Source: Chara braunii
Taxonomy: Eukaryota; Streptophyta; Charophyceae; Charales; Characeae
DNA length: 22,318 nt
Reading direction: 5' to 3'
Assembly (NCBI GenBank): GCA_003427395.1
Contig: BFEA01000201.1
Span: 96,259 to 118,576, forward strand
Position numbers and translations under genes: made by a program. The notes below the pieces were generated by a model. It had not been told where the DNA came from. It was given only the letters and a program-made list of their open reading frames with translations, and made no database searches. Of the stretch, positions 1-8,595 are shown one piece after another; the stretch's first letter is position 1, and each line of letters opens with the position of its first letter.

Positions 1-80
<80 letters not shown>
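1..80. repeat. (GA)n microsatellite
   Basis: Pure GA dinucleotide run at the window edge. The matching (CT)n run at 10434-11031 contains an assembly gap, so the contig may also be interrupted just upstream of this run. Confidence 0.98.
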
Positions 81-83
<3 letters not shown>

Positions 84-1353
84 CCCATTGAGAAATAGAA
101 CGGTGAGTTATGGTGCCATACACGTATCTAACCATATTTTCAGCGGAAGGTTCATCTTGTTTTAGAAGACTTGAAGCAGCAGGCGCAGTTATTGCTTGCA
201 GTCGAGCCAGGCTGTTGAAGCGGTGCATCTGCCCGGGTTTGAGCAGAAGATTCATTCCGATTTTGCTCAGTCGATGCGCCGCTTGCCCACCGATCGTCGA
301 CAGAAGGAGTGAAGAGGTCGGCCACGAAGGGAAGGCTACCTGCGGGTCCGTGCGTTGCCCATCCTATGAGTGACGGCGGGGAGAGGCCAGCCAAGCGGTG
401 GCAAGTTTGACTGTTAGTCGGGGCGTAGCTGTGTTCACGGAGATGGATAGTAAGCTTGCAGACTCATCAGCCAACCAGTGGACTACTCAGCCTCGCGAAA
501 GGAGTGGTTGAAGGCCAACAACCGGAGGTTGTAACTGGCCAGTGAGCTATTCAGCCTAACTGAACAAGAAGTGGCAAGCCACGGGCTGGTGGCTTACCTG
601 GCCACCGGTCGAGGGGGCTGCAGGTCCGTCCGGTAACTAGGGTGCTGATCATCCTGCGGACTGGAACAGTGTGAGGGCAGCCACAAACTGGATGCTGGCA
701 GGGGCTAAGGAGGAACCGCACAATCAGAAGTACGCACTCTGCCTGCTGTGTGATGAGTAGAACCGCACTGCAATTTCTCGTCGCAGTATGAAAGAAGACT
801 ATGTGTTTGGTTCGTAGCCTGCGTTTGAGCCATGACCACTGCTTCCAGGGCGACGAGCGTGGTAGAGGGACTGAGTTGTTGAAAGGGGATGATAGCTGCG
901 ATTTGAGGAGTCGTCAGGGAGTCAACAGCTGAAGGTTGACTCCAGTTTGACCAAGCTGTTGTTGTATCCTGGCCGCCATTTGCGGGGCCCTCAGGCGCAT
1001 GAGGATAACAAGGTCTTCTCCTAGGAGTTGAGTTTGTCTCCCTCCTATATCTCGAGAGTCTGAAACCCCTCATTCTGCCCTTCTTAATCTCAGTCTAATC
1101 CTGGTTACGAGAGGAAGGCGGCAGGCGGTGTCGGTGTGAATACCCTTACAAGGGTATCCGTCCTGTTTTTTGCATGCGACAGAAAATAAGTTTGGTATAA
1201 GTTTGAGTATACCGCGTGAGAGGCGGTAGCATCTGTGATTTATGTTGACTAGATGAGTAACTAAGGTAGAGAGTGTGTGGGCGCGGAGACTTGAGGCGCG
1301 TGTGATTTTTATTGTTGATGATTGAAGGACCGGCGCGATCGTCGATCATATTT
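81..1353. other. No recognisable gene
   Basis: Mixed-composition DNA. The open frames (for example 110-373 plus, 705-1073 minus, 1146-1349 minus) are short and lack domain-like motifs, biased codon use or similarity among themselves. I see no tRNA, no long repeat and no retroelement motif here. A promoter or non-coding exon cannot be excluded. Confidence 0.6.
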
Positions 1354-1749
1354 TTAGTTTTTGATTAAACTTGGATTAAAAAGATTTTTCTCTTGATTGG
1401 TGCACTTCCCTGTGACTTGTGCGTGCGTACGGAGGGTGATCGTCGCCCCTACTGCAGCCGCAGTCGTCATCCGTACCTCCCTCAACCACTCGCCCACCTC
1501 CACAAGGGCATACTCCATCTCATCAGTACCATGCTGAGGGTGAGGCTCCCCCACCCACTCGCCCACCTCCGCAAGGGCATACTCCCTCTCGTCAGTACCA
1601 TGCTGAGGGTGAGGGTCGACGTCAACACCGGGAGTTATTGTCTTTGTTGTTGCTGATGTTGTTGTTGTTGTTGTTGTTGTTGTCGGTGTCGTTACTGCAG
1701 TCGCTTCGGCGCCGTTATTTTTGTTGTTGTCGTTGTTTTTGTCACCCAT
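1354..1749 (-). CDS. Doubtful low-complexity ORF with a 23-residue tandem repeat
   Basis: An open frame of 131 codons on the minus strand. Its N-terminal part is Asn- and Thr-rich and comes from GTT/GTC trinucleotide runs. It then holds two in-frame 23-residue repeats, each with a core of PHPQHGTDE, EYAL and EVGEW, coded by a 69-bp tandem duplication (1491-1559 and 1560 to about 1617). The acidic Asp-Glu-Trp flavour (EYALAEVGEW) resembles DYATDDADEWEVD in the minus-strand ORF at 2895-2167, about 1 kb upstream on the same strand. The two could therefore be pieces of one protein or of one expanded repeat. No known domain is recognised. The open frame may be only a by-product of the repeats. Confidence 0.2.
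   Translation of the reverse strand: MGDKNNDNNKNNGAEATAVTTPTTTTTTTTTSATTKTITPGVDVDPHPQHGTDEREYALAEVGEWVGEPHPQHGTDEMEYALVEVGEWLREVRMTTAAAVGATITLRTHAQVTGKCTNQEKNLFNPSLIKN
1491..1617. repeat. 69-bp tandem duplication, two copies
   Basis: The unit starting cgcccacctc at 1491 recurs at 1560 with few changes. The period is 69 bp, a multiple of three, so the minus-strand frame is kept through both copies. Confidence 0.9.
1654..1740. repeat. (TTG)n-type trinucleotide microsatellite, impure
   Basis: Nearly pure GTT run at 1654-1682 followed by interrupted GTT/GTC/GTTTTT triplets. A similar weaker run lies near 2370-2460. Confidence 0.85.
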
Positions 1750-1894
1750 CCCACCCTTTTTGTCAATCCCACTCGTTCCTTGCCTGTCGTCATCACCATC
1801 CCACCCTTCTCGTCAGTCCCACCCCTTCCTTGCCTGTCATTTTCCACACACAAGCGGTTATCGGGTAGCTGAAAACCCAGGAATGAAAGTTCTG

Positions 1895-2290
1895 AAGTAA
1901 GAGTTTTGGGCAGTCTGAAAAACCTGAATGGTCCTGAAGTGGTGAAAGATCCGAAGACCCTGAAAACCACCTGTTTAGGCAGGCTGCATCCTGAAGTGGT
2001 GAAGGGTGTCCTGAAGTGGTCAAGTGAGAGTTTTGGGCAGTCTGAAAATCCTGAATGGTCATGAAGTGGTTAAAGGTCTGAAGACCATGAAAACCACCCT
2101 TCACCACTTGAGGATGCAGTCTGCCTAAACAAGTGGTTTTGCAGGGTCTTCGGAGCTTTAACCACTTCAGGACCATTCAGGATTTTCGGACCTGAATGGT
2201 CCTGAAGTGGTGAAAGGTCGGAAGACCCTGAAAACCACCTGTTTAGGCAGGCTGCATCCTGAGGTTGTGAAGGGTGTCCTGAAGTGGTGA
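1895..2290. repeat. Foldback minisatellite: direct and inverted copies of a ~90-bp unit
   Basis: The unit reads cctgaatggtcctgaagtgg, then a GAAGACCCTGAAAACCACC core and a TTTAGGCAGGCTGCATCC core. Direct copies begin near 1923, 2049 (partial) and 2190. An inverted copy fills 2097-2188. The inverted copy and the 2190 copy face each other across a 9-bp spacer (attttcgga), giving imperfect arms of about 88 bp. The direct copies also share a gagttttgggcagtctgaaa lead-in at 1901 and 2028 (period 127). Hand alignment of the arms shows only scattered mismatches and small indels. Confidence 0.85.
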
Positions 2291-2895
2291 TGAAAAATAC
2301 GACTGTTGTTAACCTTCTCTCCTTCCACAGCCACCACCTCTTCCCTACACCCCTGTTCCACCTCTAGTATTGTTGATGTTGATATTGTTGTTGTTGTTAT
2401 TGCTGTATTCACTCTTGCTTTTGTCGTTGCCGCCACCGCTGTTGTTGCCGCCGTTTCCACCGATGCCAATAACCCCCACTCCCCTTCCCACTGACTCATG
2501 TTACCATCGTCAACTACCCTCTCATCATCAACCTCCCACTCGTCTGCGTCATCAGTAGCGTAATCCCTCTCTCCATCACCTGCGGCACCCTCATCCTCTA
2601 CCAGATAGGAGAGTGCCATCAAGTTAACCCACCTCTCTCCTGCCCCCTCTTCATGCTCGTCACTCTCACACACAACAACATCACAACTCGTCTCACTTTC
2701 GAAATCCCAGCACTCACACACAGCGTAGAGGTTTGTAAGGTAGCGGGACATGTCAAAATCATCATCCTGCTCACCTTCAGTATCCTCTGCAAGCAAGAGG
2801 TCGTCTTCATTATGGAGGAGCATATGCTCTAGTGGAACTGCTCCCTGTTGTAGCTCCCCCTCCATCTCCATCCCACACCCAGATTGTTGCGCCAT
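2167..2895 (-). CDS. Hypothetical acidic protein ORF, unrecognised
   Basis: A 242-codon minus-strand ORF. Residues 1 to about 145 are strongly acidic and non-repetitive, with clusters such as EDTEGEQDDDFD and DDADEWEVDDERVVDD, several Trp and Cys, and a DMSRYLTNLY stretch. After that comes an Ala/Thr-rich low-complexity part from trinucleotide repeats. The last ~50 residues are read from the foldback repeat at 2167-2290, so the original C-terminus or a splice donor probably lies upstream of it. No signal peptide or membrane segment is seen. It may be an exon of a host gene, a transposon-linked acidic ORF, or chance. Confidence 0.3.
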   Translation of the reverse strand: MAQQSGCGMEMEGELQQGAVPLEHMLLHNEDDLLLAEDTEGEQDDDFDMSRYLTNLYAVCECWDFESETSCDVVVCESDEHEEGAGERWVNLMALSYLVEDEGAAGDGERDYATDDADEWEVDDERVVDDGNMSQWEGEWGLLASVETAATTAVAATTKARVNTAITTTTISTSTILEVEQGCREEVVAVEGEKVNNSRIFHHHFRTPFTTSGCSLPKQVVFRVFRPFTTSGPFRSENPEWS

Positions 2896-3200
2896 CTATT
2901 GCTATTCATCGTCGTACTTCACCGCTGATGCTACCTTTGCCCGTGAGTCATGGACGCACACGTAATCTACAACAGATGCCACGTGGCAATCAAAGAGCCC
3001 CGCGCTTCTGCCGGGTGCGCGTGCAAGCCTACCAGCCTAGGAGCACAACTCCCCAAGCGCTAGTCGAGCCAAGGGAACCGGGCCTGCCGGTCCATCGGTG
3101 TCAGGGCGCTAGCGTTAGCGCGTCCAACAACCTCGACACACCCACCGAGGATGCTCTTATTACCTCATTAAGTAGGTTGCTAATAGGAGCAGACACCACT
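2896..3200. other. No recognisable gene
   Basis: A plus-strand open frame (2832-3503) crosses this stretch. It runs into poly(Phe) from the T tract and Pro-rich sequence, and has no recognisable domain. A short imperfect inverted repeat, gcgctagcgttagcgcg, lies at about 3106-3122. Confidence 0.5.
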
Positions 3201-3204
3201 ATCA

Positions 3205-3295
3205 CTCTCGGGGAGGCTCCATCTACTGGTGGTGAGCAGCACCTGCTGGAACGCGGGTCCAGCATCCCTGAATATCATTTTTTTTTTTTTTTTTT
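3205..3295 (-). repeat. Dispersed stem-loop repeat, copy 1, next to 18 T
   Basis: The stretch from ggctccatcta through gagcagcacctgctgg to gggtccagcatccc is clearly related to 4793-4845 (ggctcctatcta, gagcaacacgtgctggg, cgggcccagcgtccc). On the minus strand both contain a short hairpin, GCTGG...CCAGC. The tract T(18) follows at 3278-3295. The pattern fits a SINE or the 3' end of a LINE, but no family is recognised. Confidence 0.6.
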
Positions 3296-3920
3296 CAAAA
3301 GCCCAGGTTATTGTAGAGGTGGGATACTAGATGGATGGCAGTCACCTACAATACTTGGCCACTCGGTTTTCCAGATGAACTCCTCTGAAGACCCCACCCA
3401 CCCTTCCTCTCATCTTTTTTACCCTGGCGCACCCCCACCCCCCCTGTCCTACCCTAGTGTCAACCACCCAGGACCATCACCCATTGTCATATTGGAGGGG
3501 TGATCTGACCAGACAGCGGTTGCAGGTACGAGGGCTAAGCAGAGACTCGTACCCCCTGCTCAGCCCCGGTTGAAGTAGACGCCGTGCAAGCCTGATTGCA
3601 CGGGGACTTTGGGAGCTAGGTATGAACATGCTACTACAGGTCTTCATGAGGGTGCACAGTGACTCCCATCTAGCTTAGTTGTGTGGTGATGATAGAGAGC
3701 TGGGTATCCTTCGTTCCCTTGTATGTCCCTGAAGTCCGTTCTGGCCCCGCGGTAAGGTGCAGTATTTCCTGACACACGGTAAGGAGGTAGGACGGAGGTG
3801 GGGGAGGGTCACTCGGGTAATGCTGGGAGTGGGTGAAGAGGTGGGGGTATTTCAGGCGGGGGCTCTTTTGGCATTGGGGTTGTGTGGGTGGCATTGGTCG
3901 TTGTGTTGGGTGTGCACAAT
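3296..3920. other. No recognisable gene
   Basis: C-rich then G-rich sequence. The Pro-rich minus-strand frames that overlap it reflect composition. No domain, RNA gene or element boundary could be fixed. Confidence 0.5.
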
Positions 3921-3924
3921 GGTG

Positions 3925-4070
3925 GTGGGGGTGAGGGGGGGAAGGGGGGGGCAAAGTGTTTGTGGTGGGGGTGACGGGGGTGAGGGGGGGCAAAGTGTTT
4001 GTGGTGGGGTTGAGGGGGGGGAGGGGGGGCCAGAGTGTTTGTGGTGGGGTCCCCTCCGACAGAGGGGGTG
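3925..4070 (+). repeat. G-rich 39-bp tandem repeat with quadruplex-forming potential
   Basis: The segment gcaaagtgtttgtggtgggg recurs at 3951, 3990 and (with one variant base) 4029, a 39-bp period. Units are separated by tracts of five to nine G. The plus strand carries many closely spaced G3+ runs, enough for several intramolecular G-quadruplexes. The minus strand reads as Pro/His-rich peptide in several frames. Confidence 0.85.
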
Positions 4071-4316
4071 GAGCTGATGGTGATGGTTGTGAAGGGGACG
4101 GGGAGTTTGTTGCAGAGATCCCTCCGACAGCAGTGGGGGTGTCGGGGGAGCCAAGGGGGTAATCGGGGGAGGAGTGTGTGGAAGCGGTGGGTTTGTGTGA
4201 TGTGTTGTGTGACCGGGGTTCCCCATCTGATCAGGGTGGGCATAGTGAGGTGAAGGGATTACCAGAACTGACTGTCTTGGTGGTTGTTGGTGGAATGCGG
4301 GTAGCGCTTTCCATTG
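4029..4316. repeat. ~290-bp G-rich block, copy 1 (pair with 4439-4730)
   Basis: From gccagagtgttt through tccgacagagggggtggagct to tagcgctttccattgc this block matches 4439-4730 almost base for base, with a few small indels. The offset is about 410 bp. On the minus strand both copies read Pro-rich peptide containing an HPDQMG segment. The two copies flank a LINE-derived fragment (4325-4438), so the larger unit was probably duplicated as one piece. Confidence 0.9.
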
Positions 4317-4324
4317 CAATCTGC

Positions 4325-4438
4325 ATTCATCCTTCCACCAGGGCTTCCATGTAAGGTTCCTGTCCCCATGTAACGAAGCGATTTTTGGGCTGGATTAAGC
4401 CACACCTGTTCGAAGGTCTTGGTGTATTCAGCAAGGGG
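4325..4438 (-). pseudogene. LINE-related fragment, second copy of part of 6960-7065
   Basis: This ~110-bp segment (ccaccagggcttccatgtaagg ... ggtcttggtgtattcagca) matches 6960-7065 with few differences. On the minus strand it reads YTKTFEQVWLNPA, against YTKTSEQVWLDPA in the other copy, which sits downstream of a zf-RVT domain. It is therefore a piece of the C-terminal tail or 3' region of the same LINE family. It is cut off on both sides by the duplicated G-rich blocks. Confidence 0.7.
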
Positions 4439-4729
4439 GGGGCAGAGTGTTTGTGGTGGGATCCCCTCCGACAGAGGGGGTGGAGCTAATGGTGATGGTT
4501 GTGAAGGGGGATGGGGAGTTTGTGGCAGAGATCCCTCCGGCAGCGGTGGGGGTGTCGTCGGGGGCACGGGGGTAATCGGGGGAAGGGTGTGTGAAAGCGG
4601 TGGGTTTGTGTGATGTGTTGTGTAATTGGGGCTCCCCATCTGATCAGGGTGGGCACGGTGAGGTAAAGGGACTACCATAACTGACTGTCTTCATGATTCT
4701 TGGTGGAATGGGGGTAGCGCTGTCCATTG

Positions 4730-4730
<1 letters not shown>
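4439..4730. repeat. ~290-bp G-rich block, copy 2
   Basis: Partner of 4029-4316. It ends at tagcgctgtccattgc, directly abutting 53 T. In copy 1 the same position continues ccattgcaatctgcattc, so the T tract marks a junction or insertion point in copy 2. Confidence 0.9.

Positions 4731-4783
<53 letters not shown>
4731..4783 (-). repeat. Poly(T) 53: likely poly(A) tail of a minus-strand retroposon
   Basis: There are 53 consecutive T on the plus strand. Read on the minus strand it is a poly(A) tail after a sequence ending GGAGCCTTGGATCCATTT. Comparison with copy 1 of the flanking block gives the presumed empty site (ccattgc|aatctgc). The length implies a recent insertion or slippage. Confidence 0.75.
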
Positions 4784-4787
<4 letters not shown>

Positions 4788-4850
4788 GGATCCAAGGCTC
4801 CTATCTATTTGTGGGGAGCAACACGTGCTGGGAACCGGGCCCAGCGTCCC
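4784..4850 (-). repeat. Dispersed stem-loop repeat, copy 2
   Basis: Related to 3205-3270. On the minus strand it ends immediately before the poly(A) and contains the hairpin GCTGGGCCCGGTTCCCAGC, with a 6-bp stem. In copy 1 the hairpin keeps a GCTGG/CCAGC stem with a different loop. A stem-loop just before a poly(A) tail is typical of a LINE or SINE 3' end. Confidence 0.6.
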
Positions 4851-4984
4851 ATATGGAAATTTACATAGAATCTGGAAAATTTGAGATACCGTGGCCAGCT
4901 TTGGCTAAGAAAAAAATGAGTTACTCTGAAAATTACTACTACGAAGGTCAGAAATAGGCAAAATTCCGAAAATGACTCAGAAGC

Positions 4985-5360
4985 CCCCCATCAATCCTCT
5001 TTACCTCACTCCGGTAAGACTTACTGCTACAGAGCCACCATCTCAGCTGCTGCTGTACCCTATTTCCATCCTACAAGCTAGCCCCCTCACTAGTGGGGCA
5101 CTTGATAACCCACCATTTACTTCTCCCATTCACCTCTTTTTTTGAGAAACAAAGACATATACACAATTCAGAAGAAGACTCAGACACCCCCTATCAATCC
5201 CTACACCCCCTATCAATCCCTGTACCCCCCTCCGGCAAGACTTATTGCACCAGAGCCACCATCTCCGCTGCTGCTGTACCCTATTCCCATCCTACCAGTT
5301 AGCCCCCTCGCTAGTAGGACGCATGGATACCCACCATCTCCTTCTCCCACTCACCTCGAT
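4985..5360. repeat. ~150-bp direct duplication, period ~220 bp
   Basis: The sequence cccatcaatcc ... agagccaccatctc.gctgctgctgtaccctat ... cacctc at 4988-5133 recurs at about 5208-5357 with scattered substitutions. Between the copies is a short satellite of ccccctatcaatccct. The ORFs in this region differ between copies and look non-coding. Confidence 0.85.
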
Positions 5361-5379
5361 TTCCCCTGTACTCCAGGTT

Positions 5380-6798
5380 TCGACTAAGAACAATCTACGA
5401 ATTTCAAATAAGAACAATATGAGAACTACGAAAGAAATTGAGAAGAATTTTTAAGAAAACCATGGATAACTGCTGACCTACCGATCTAATGCTAGGTTAC
5501 TCAAGCCGCAGTAACTAAGTATTTTTGTTTTTTGAAAATATCTGGAAAGGCATAGAAAACTATATGAGCGGGGGGTCAAAACTGAAACAGCCTACTATCC
5601 AAAATTCCCCCCTCAACAGACGGAAAGTCTGTCTAGGCTTTCAGTCCTTGTACCAGAACTCACTTGATCTCACACCCCCCTCATGCTAGGGTAACAGGGC
5701 ATCGCAACCTTCCCCAGTTCTGACCAACCTAGTTCTGATGTACAGGAAGTGCCTTCCTCCCTCGACACTACCCTTAACGGCAAGCCCCTGAATGGGTTAC
5801 AGGGTTAATACCCCGCCGTCCGCTTCGTCGAACGATCTGGTTATGCCTTCCTCCCTCAGCATAACTCCACAAGCCTCAAGCTCCCCCCAGGTCACAGAGC
5901 CAAAGCTCGAGCACCGACCTGTGTCGTCCTAGCTTCGTTCTTCTGACCTACTTGCCTAACAGTCATTCCTCCATTGAGACCTCCTGACTTAATTCCATCC
6001 TCCGGTTCTAACCCCCCCCCGTGCCCTCCTTCAGAGAAATTTGACGCAGACAAAGGCAGAGAAAACCCCTTCTACCTCCACCAAACGAGAGGAAGGGAGG
6101 GAAAAATAACCCCTCGTCCTGTAACGGTTCCGGTGTCTATTCGAAGCTCAACCAATCATGAAGAACTCACAAAAAAATCCGGAGATTACTCCTCCCTCAA
6201 AAACGTCCCTCTGTCCATATACTGCCTCCACCAGAAGGTGCCCCCTCACCACACCGGCCCCAGTTCATAACAGCCCCCTAAACGACCATTCCCGCTCCCC
6301 CAAAAACACACAATTCCCCCTAGAGTATGTCCCCGTAGAGTTGGAATTCCCCCTTTCCTCCTGTCCCACCCCCTCCCAGTGAAATAACCCTCTCCACCTC
6401 TTATCTTGCTGAAGTCTGTACCCCTTGTTCACTCTCCCCAACCGCCATATTGATCCGCCCCAAAGATCAGCATGGCTTAGAAAAGGACAATCCCACAATA
6501 CCGCCCCTACCCTCTCAAGAGCAACACCTCCCACCTTGTGTAGCCCTCGCAGGGAGGAGCTCCAATCCTGAGAAAATAACCCCGATCAATACTTGTGAGC
6601 CCAAGCCCTACAAAGCTCGTGTTGAGCCTCAAAATTTCCATACCCCAAAAAACAGACTAAACTAGAGAGTCCGAAGGTGTCGACACATCACAGGTTGAGA
6701 CCCCTTCGCCAAGACTAATTACTAAGTGAAAACTAAATAGCAACGAAATATAAAAATACATCAATACAAATAACTTAAAGATGGAAGTAGAGAAATCA
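5380..6798. other. C-rich sequence without a recognised gene
   Basis: Pyrimidine-rich plus strand. The longest frame (5974-6270 plus) is Pro/Ser-rich and interrupted soon after, with no domain. A small hairpin, acagac-ggaa-agtctgt, lies near 5618-5634. The region could be the long 3' flank of the minus-strand LINE remnant that starts at 7857, but I see no boundary. Confidence 0.5.
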
Positions 6799-7257
6799 CT
6801 AAGACTTATTACAAGTAAAACTAATTAGCATCAAAAACAGGAAATCCATCGAGATACAGAAAGGATTGGGAAAAGGGAAATCGCTCAGATCGAATATATG
6901 ATTGGATGACTCTGAAAATCCAAAGGAAACACAATAGAAAAACGATTCTGATATCCAACCGGACTTCCACCAGGGCTTCCATGTAAGGTTCTTGTCCCCA
7001 TGTAATGAAGCGATCTTTTCGGCTGGATCAAGCCAGACCTGTTCGGAGGTCTTGGTGTATTTAGCAATTTTGGCTTGATCAGTAATGGTTGTGAGATTTT
7101 CTTTGAGGCTTCTCCAGGGCTTTTGAATGTTGATCCTGATTCTTTCAACAATATGGTGAATGGCTTGGATGTTGCCAAAGGTATGTTTTTGTCTCTCGTG
7201 GGAGCAGCGAGTCCGCCATACTACCATCAACACTCTCAACAAGGCTTGTGGATTTAA
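6799..7257 (-). pseudogene. LINE ORF2 C-terminal tail (post-zf-RVT), decayed
   Basis: The minus-strand frame begins QALLRVLMVVWRTRCSHER and continues through KHTFGNIQAIHHIVERIR to EQVWLDPAEK. In plant LINE reverse transcriptases the zf-RVT domain is followed by a hydrophobic stretch with a W-x-x-R-x-x-x-x pattern (the common WxxWKERNxxxF block), and VVWRTRCSHERQKHTF fits that position. It lies just 3' of the zf-RVT remnant at 7857-7330 but in another frame, so at least one frameshift separates them. The last ~50 residues are probably past the original stop. A second copy of part of it is at 4325-4438. Confidence 0.6.
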
Positions 7258-7329
7258 AAAGGTTGGATTGGGACAATGACTATGCAGCCATGGAGGATGG
7301 GGATTGGTCTAACAAAAGTATAGCCGGTT

Positions 7330-7857
7330 CCTAAGATAGGTTAATACCTGTAAGGTGATTCCACGCTGCTGCCCACTATCGCCAAATTTGTTTTGCCATT
7401 GGACAATCCAGGAGGCAGTGTTCGAGGTTTGCTATATGTTTTTGGGATGACGCGCTGGGGTAGGGACATAGGTGTGACATTATGCCTTTTTGTTCCAGAC
7501 GGGACATTGACACCACCCAGTCTGGGGTTGGCAAACAACAATGTATGATCTGCCCATTGGAATGCTCGTTGAGATGTGGGCATAACTTAAGTCCAGAATA
7601 GTGGGGCCATCGGTAGTTTTGTAGATCATCTTCTTTTAGTATAGAGTCATGACACCACCCGTCTTTTATAATGATAGTTGTGTCGGTTGTCTTATGGGTC
7701 TTCCTATAACAATCTTTGACCGTGTATTTTCAAACCGGCAGCGGCTTGGCGCCGACCCATTTCCACTCTTCGGGGTTGATGGGAGTAAACATATTGGGGA
7801 AGCAGCCTCATAAAAGGCCACCAACCATCTTCCTCATTTCCCACCAGTCGTACTCTT
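7330..7857 (-). pseudogene. LINE (non-LTR) reverse transcriptase C-terminus with zf-RVT domain, several stops
   Basis: One minus-strand frame stays readable for about 175 codons with only a few stops. In order it shows EYDWWEMRKMVGG, then NPEEWKWVGAKPLP, a stop, KYTVKDCYRKT (the 'F-S-V-K-x-x-Y' block that precedes zf-RVT in plant LINE proteins), W-x-V-S-x-x-R-L-E-Q-K-G-I, and SHLCP...LEHCLLDCPMAKQIW. The zf-RVT pattern is normally C-P-x-C ... H-x-x-x-x-C-P with an A-x-x-x-W ending. Here the first C, the E-H and the final D-C-P with AKQIW are kept, but the second Cys of C-P-x-C is replaced by Pro (CPYP). The catalytic RT domain is not in the window, so the copy is truncated near 7860-7880, where composition changes to GC-rich. 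It represents a dead retrotransposon, not a working enzyme. Confidence 0.75.
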
Positions 7858-7879
7858 ACGAGTCCTGATCAGCGTAATT

Positions 7880-8160
7880 GTTTGTTAAGGCTCTTGTTTC
7901 TGGTTAGTCTTGTCCTACGTGACACCCCAGGCCGTGGATCCTGCGGCCTAGGAGGCGGTCGAGGAGGCCGACCGCGGGCCTGCGGCCGAGTTTCCGCTCG
8001 GCTGCCCCAGGCCCAAGCGGGGGTGTGTGCAGGAAAACGGCGCGCACGCGCGGGCGTCACATGTCAACCTCTATAGCCCTGTTAAAAAAAAATAAAAATA
8101 AATAAAAAATTTTGGGGGGTGTTTTTTGGTATGTGCGAAAAAAAAAAGAAAGAAAAAAAA
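7880..8160. other. GC-rich patch then A-rich spacer, no gene
   Basis: Positions 7925-8060 are very GC-rich with short self-complementary stretches (ggtcgaggaggccgacc). Then comes A/T-rich sequence with two A runs. The short ORFs on both strands reflect composition. Confidence 0.6.
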
Positions 8161-8164
8161 TAAA

Positions 8165-8475
8165 TTGATTGATTGGTAGTTTTTTTTATTGATTGATCGG
8201 TCGGTCGGTCGGTCGGTCGATCGACCGACCGACCGACCGATCGATCGATCGATCGATTAATTGATTGATTGATTGGTGGGGGAGGGGTCCTCCCTCTCCT
8301 CGGTCGGTCGGTCGGTCGGTCGGTCGGTCGGTCGGTCAGTCGGTCGGTCGGTCGGTCGGTCGGTCGGTCGATCGGTCGGTCGGTCGGTCGGTCGGTCGGT
8401 CGGTCGGTCGATCGATCGATCGATCGATCGATTGATTGATTGATTGATTGATTAATTGATTGATTGATTGGTGGG
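8165..8475. repeat. GATT/GATC/GGTC tetranucleotide array, duplicated
   Basis: Blocks of GATT, GATC and GGTC follow each other in a graded way. Each differs from the next by one base, as if the array spread by successive substitutions. The block ending gattggtgggggaggggtcctccctctcctc occurs twice, at about 8240-8300 and 8425-8497, giving a larger unit of about 196 bp. Confidence 0.95.
8201..8240. repeat. Perfect 40-bp palindrome inside the GGTC array
   Basis: The GGTC run switches strand at 8220/8221 to a GACC run. The sequence reads the same on both strands for 20 bp each side of the centre (tcga|tcga), so it can extrude as a hairpin without a loop spacer. Confidence 0.95.
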
Positions 8476-8512
8476 GGAGGGGTCCTCCCTCTCCTCCCCG
8501 GGCTCCCCTCGG

Positions 8513-8540
8513 CACACGCGCGCACACACACACACACTGT

Positions 8541-8592
<52 letters not shown>
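8513..8592. repeat. (CA)n microsatellite
   Basis: CA run with CGCG at the left end and one ctgtga interruption at 8537-8542. It abuts the end of the LTR remnant at 8593 exactly. Confidence 0.97.

Positions 8593-8595
<3 letters not shown>

Noticed and set aside
4727-4957. ORF beginning with poly(Phe)
   Set aside because: It is read from the 53-T tract, which is better explained as a retroposon tail.
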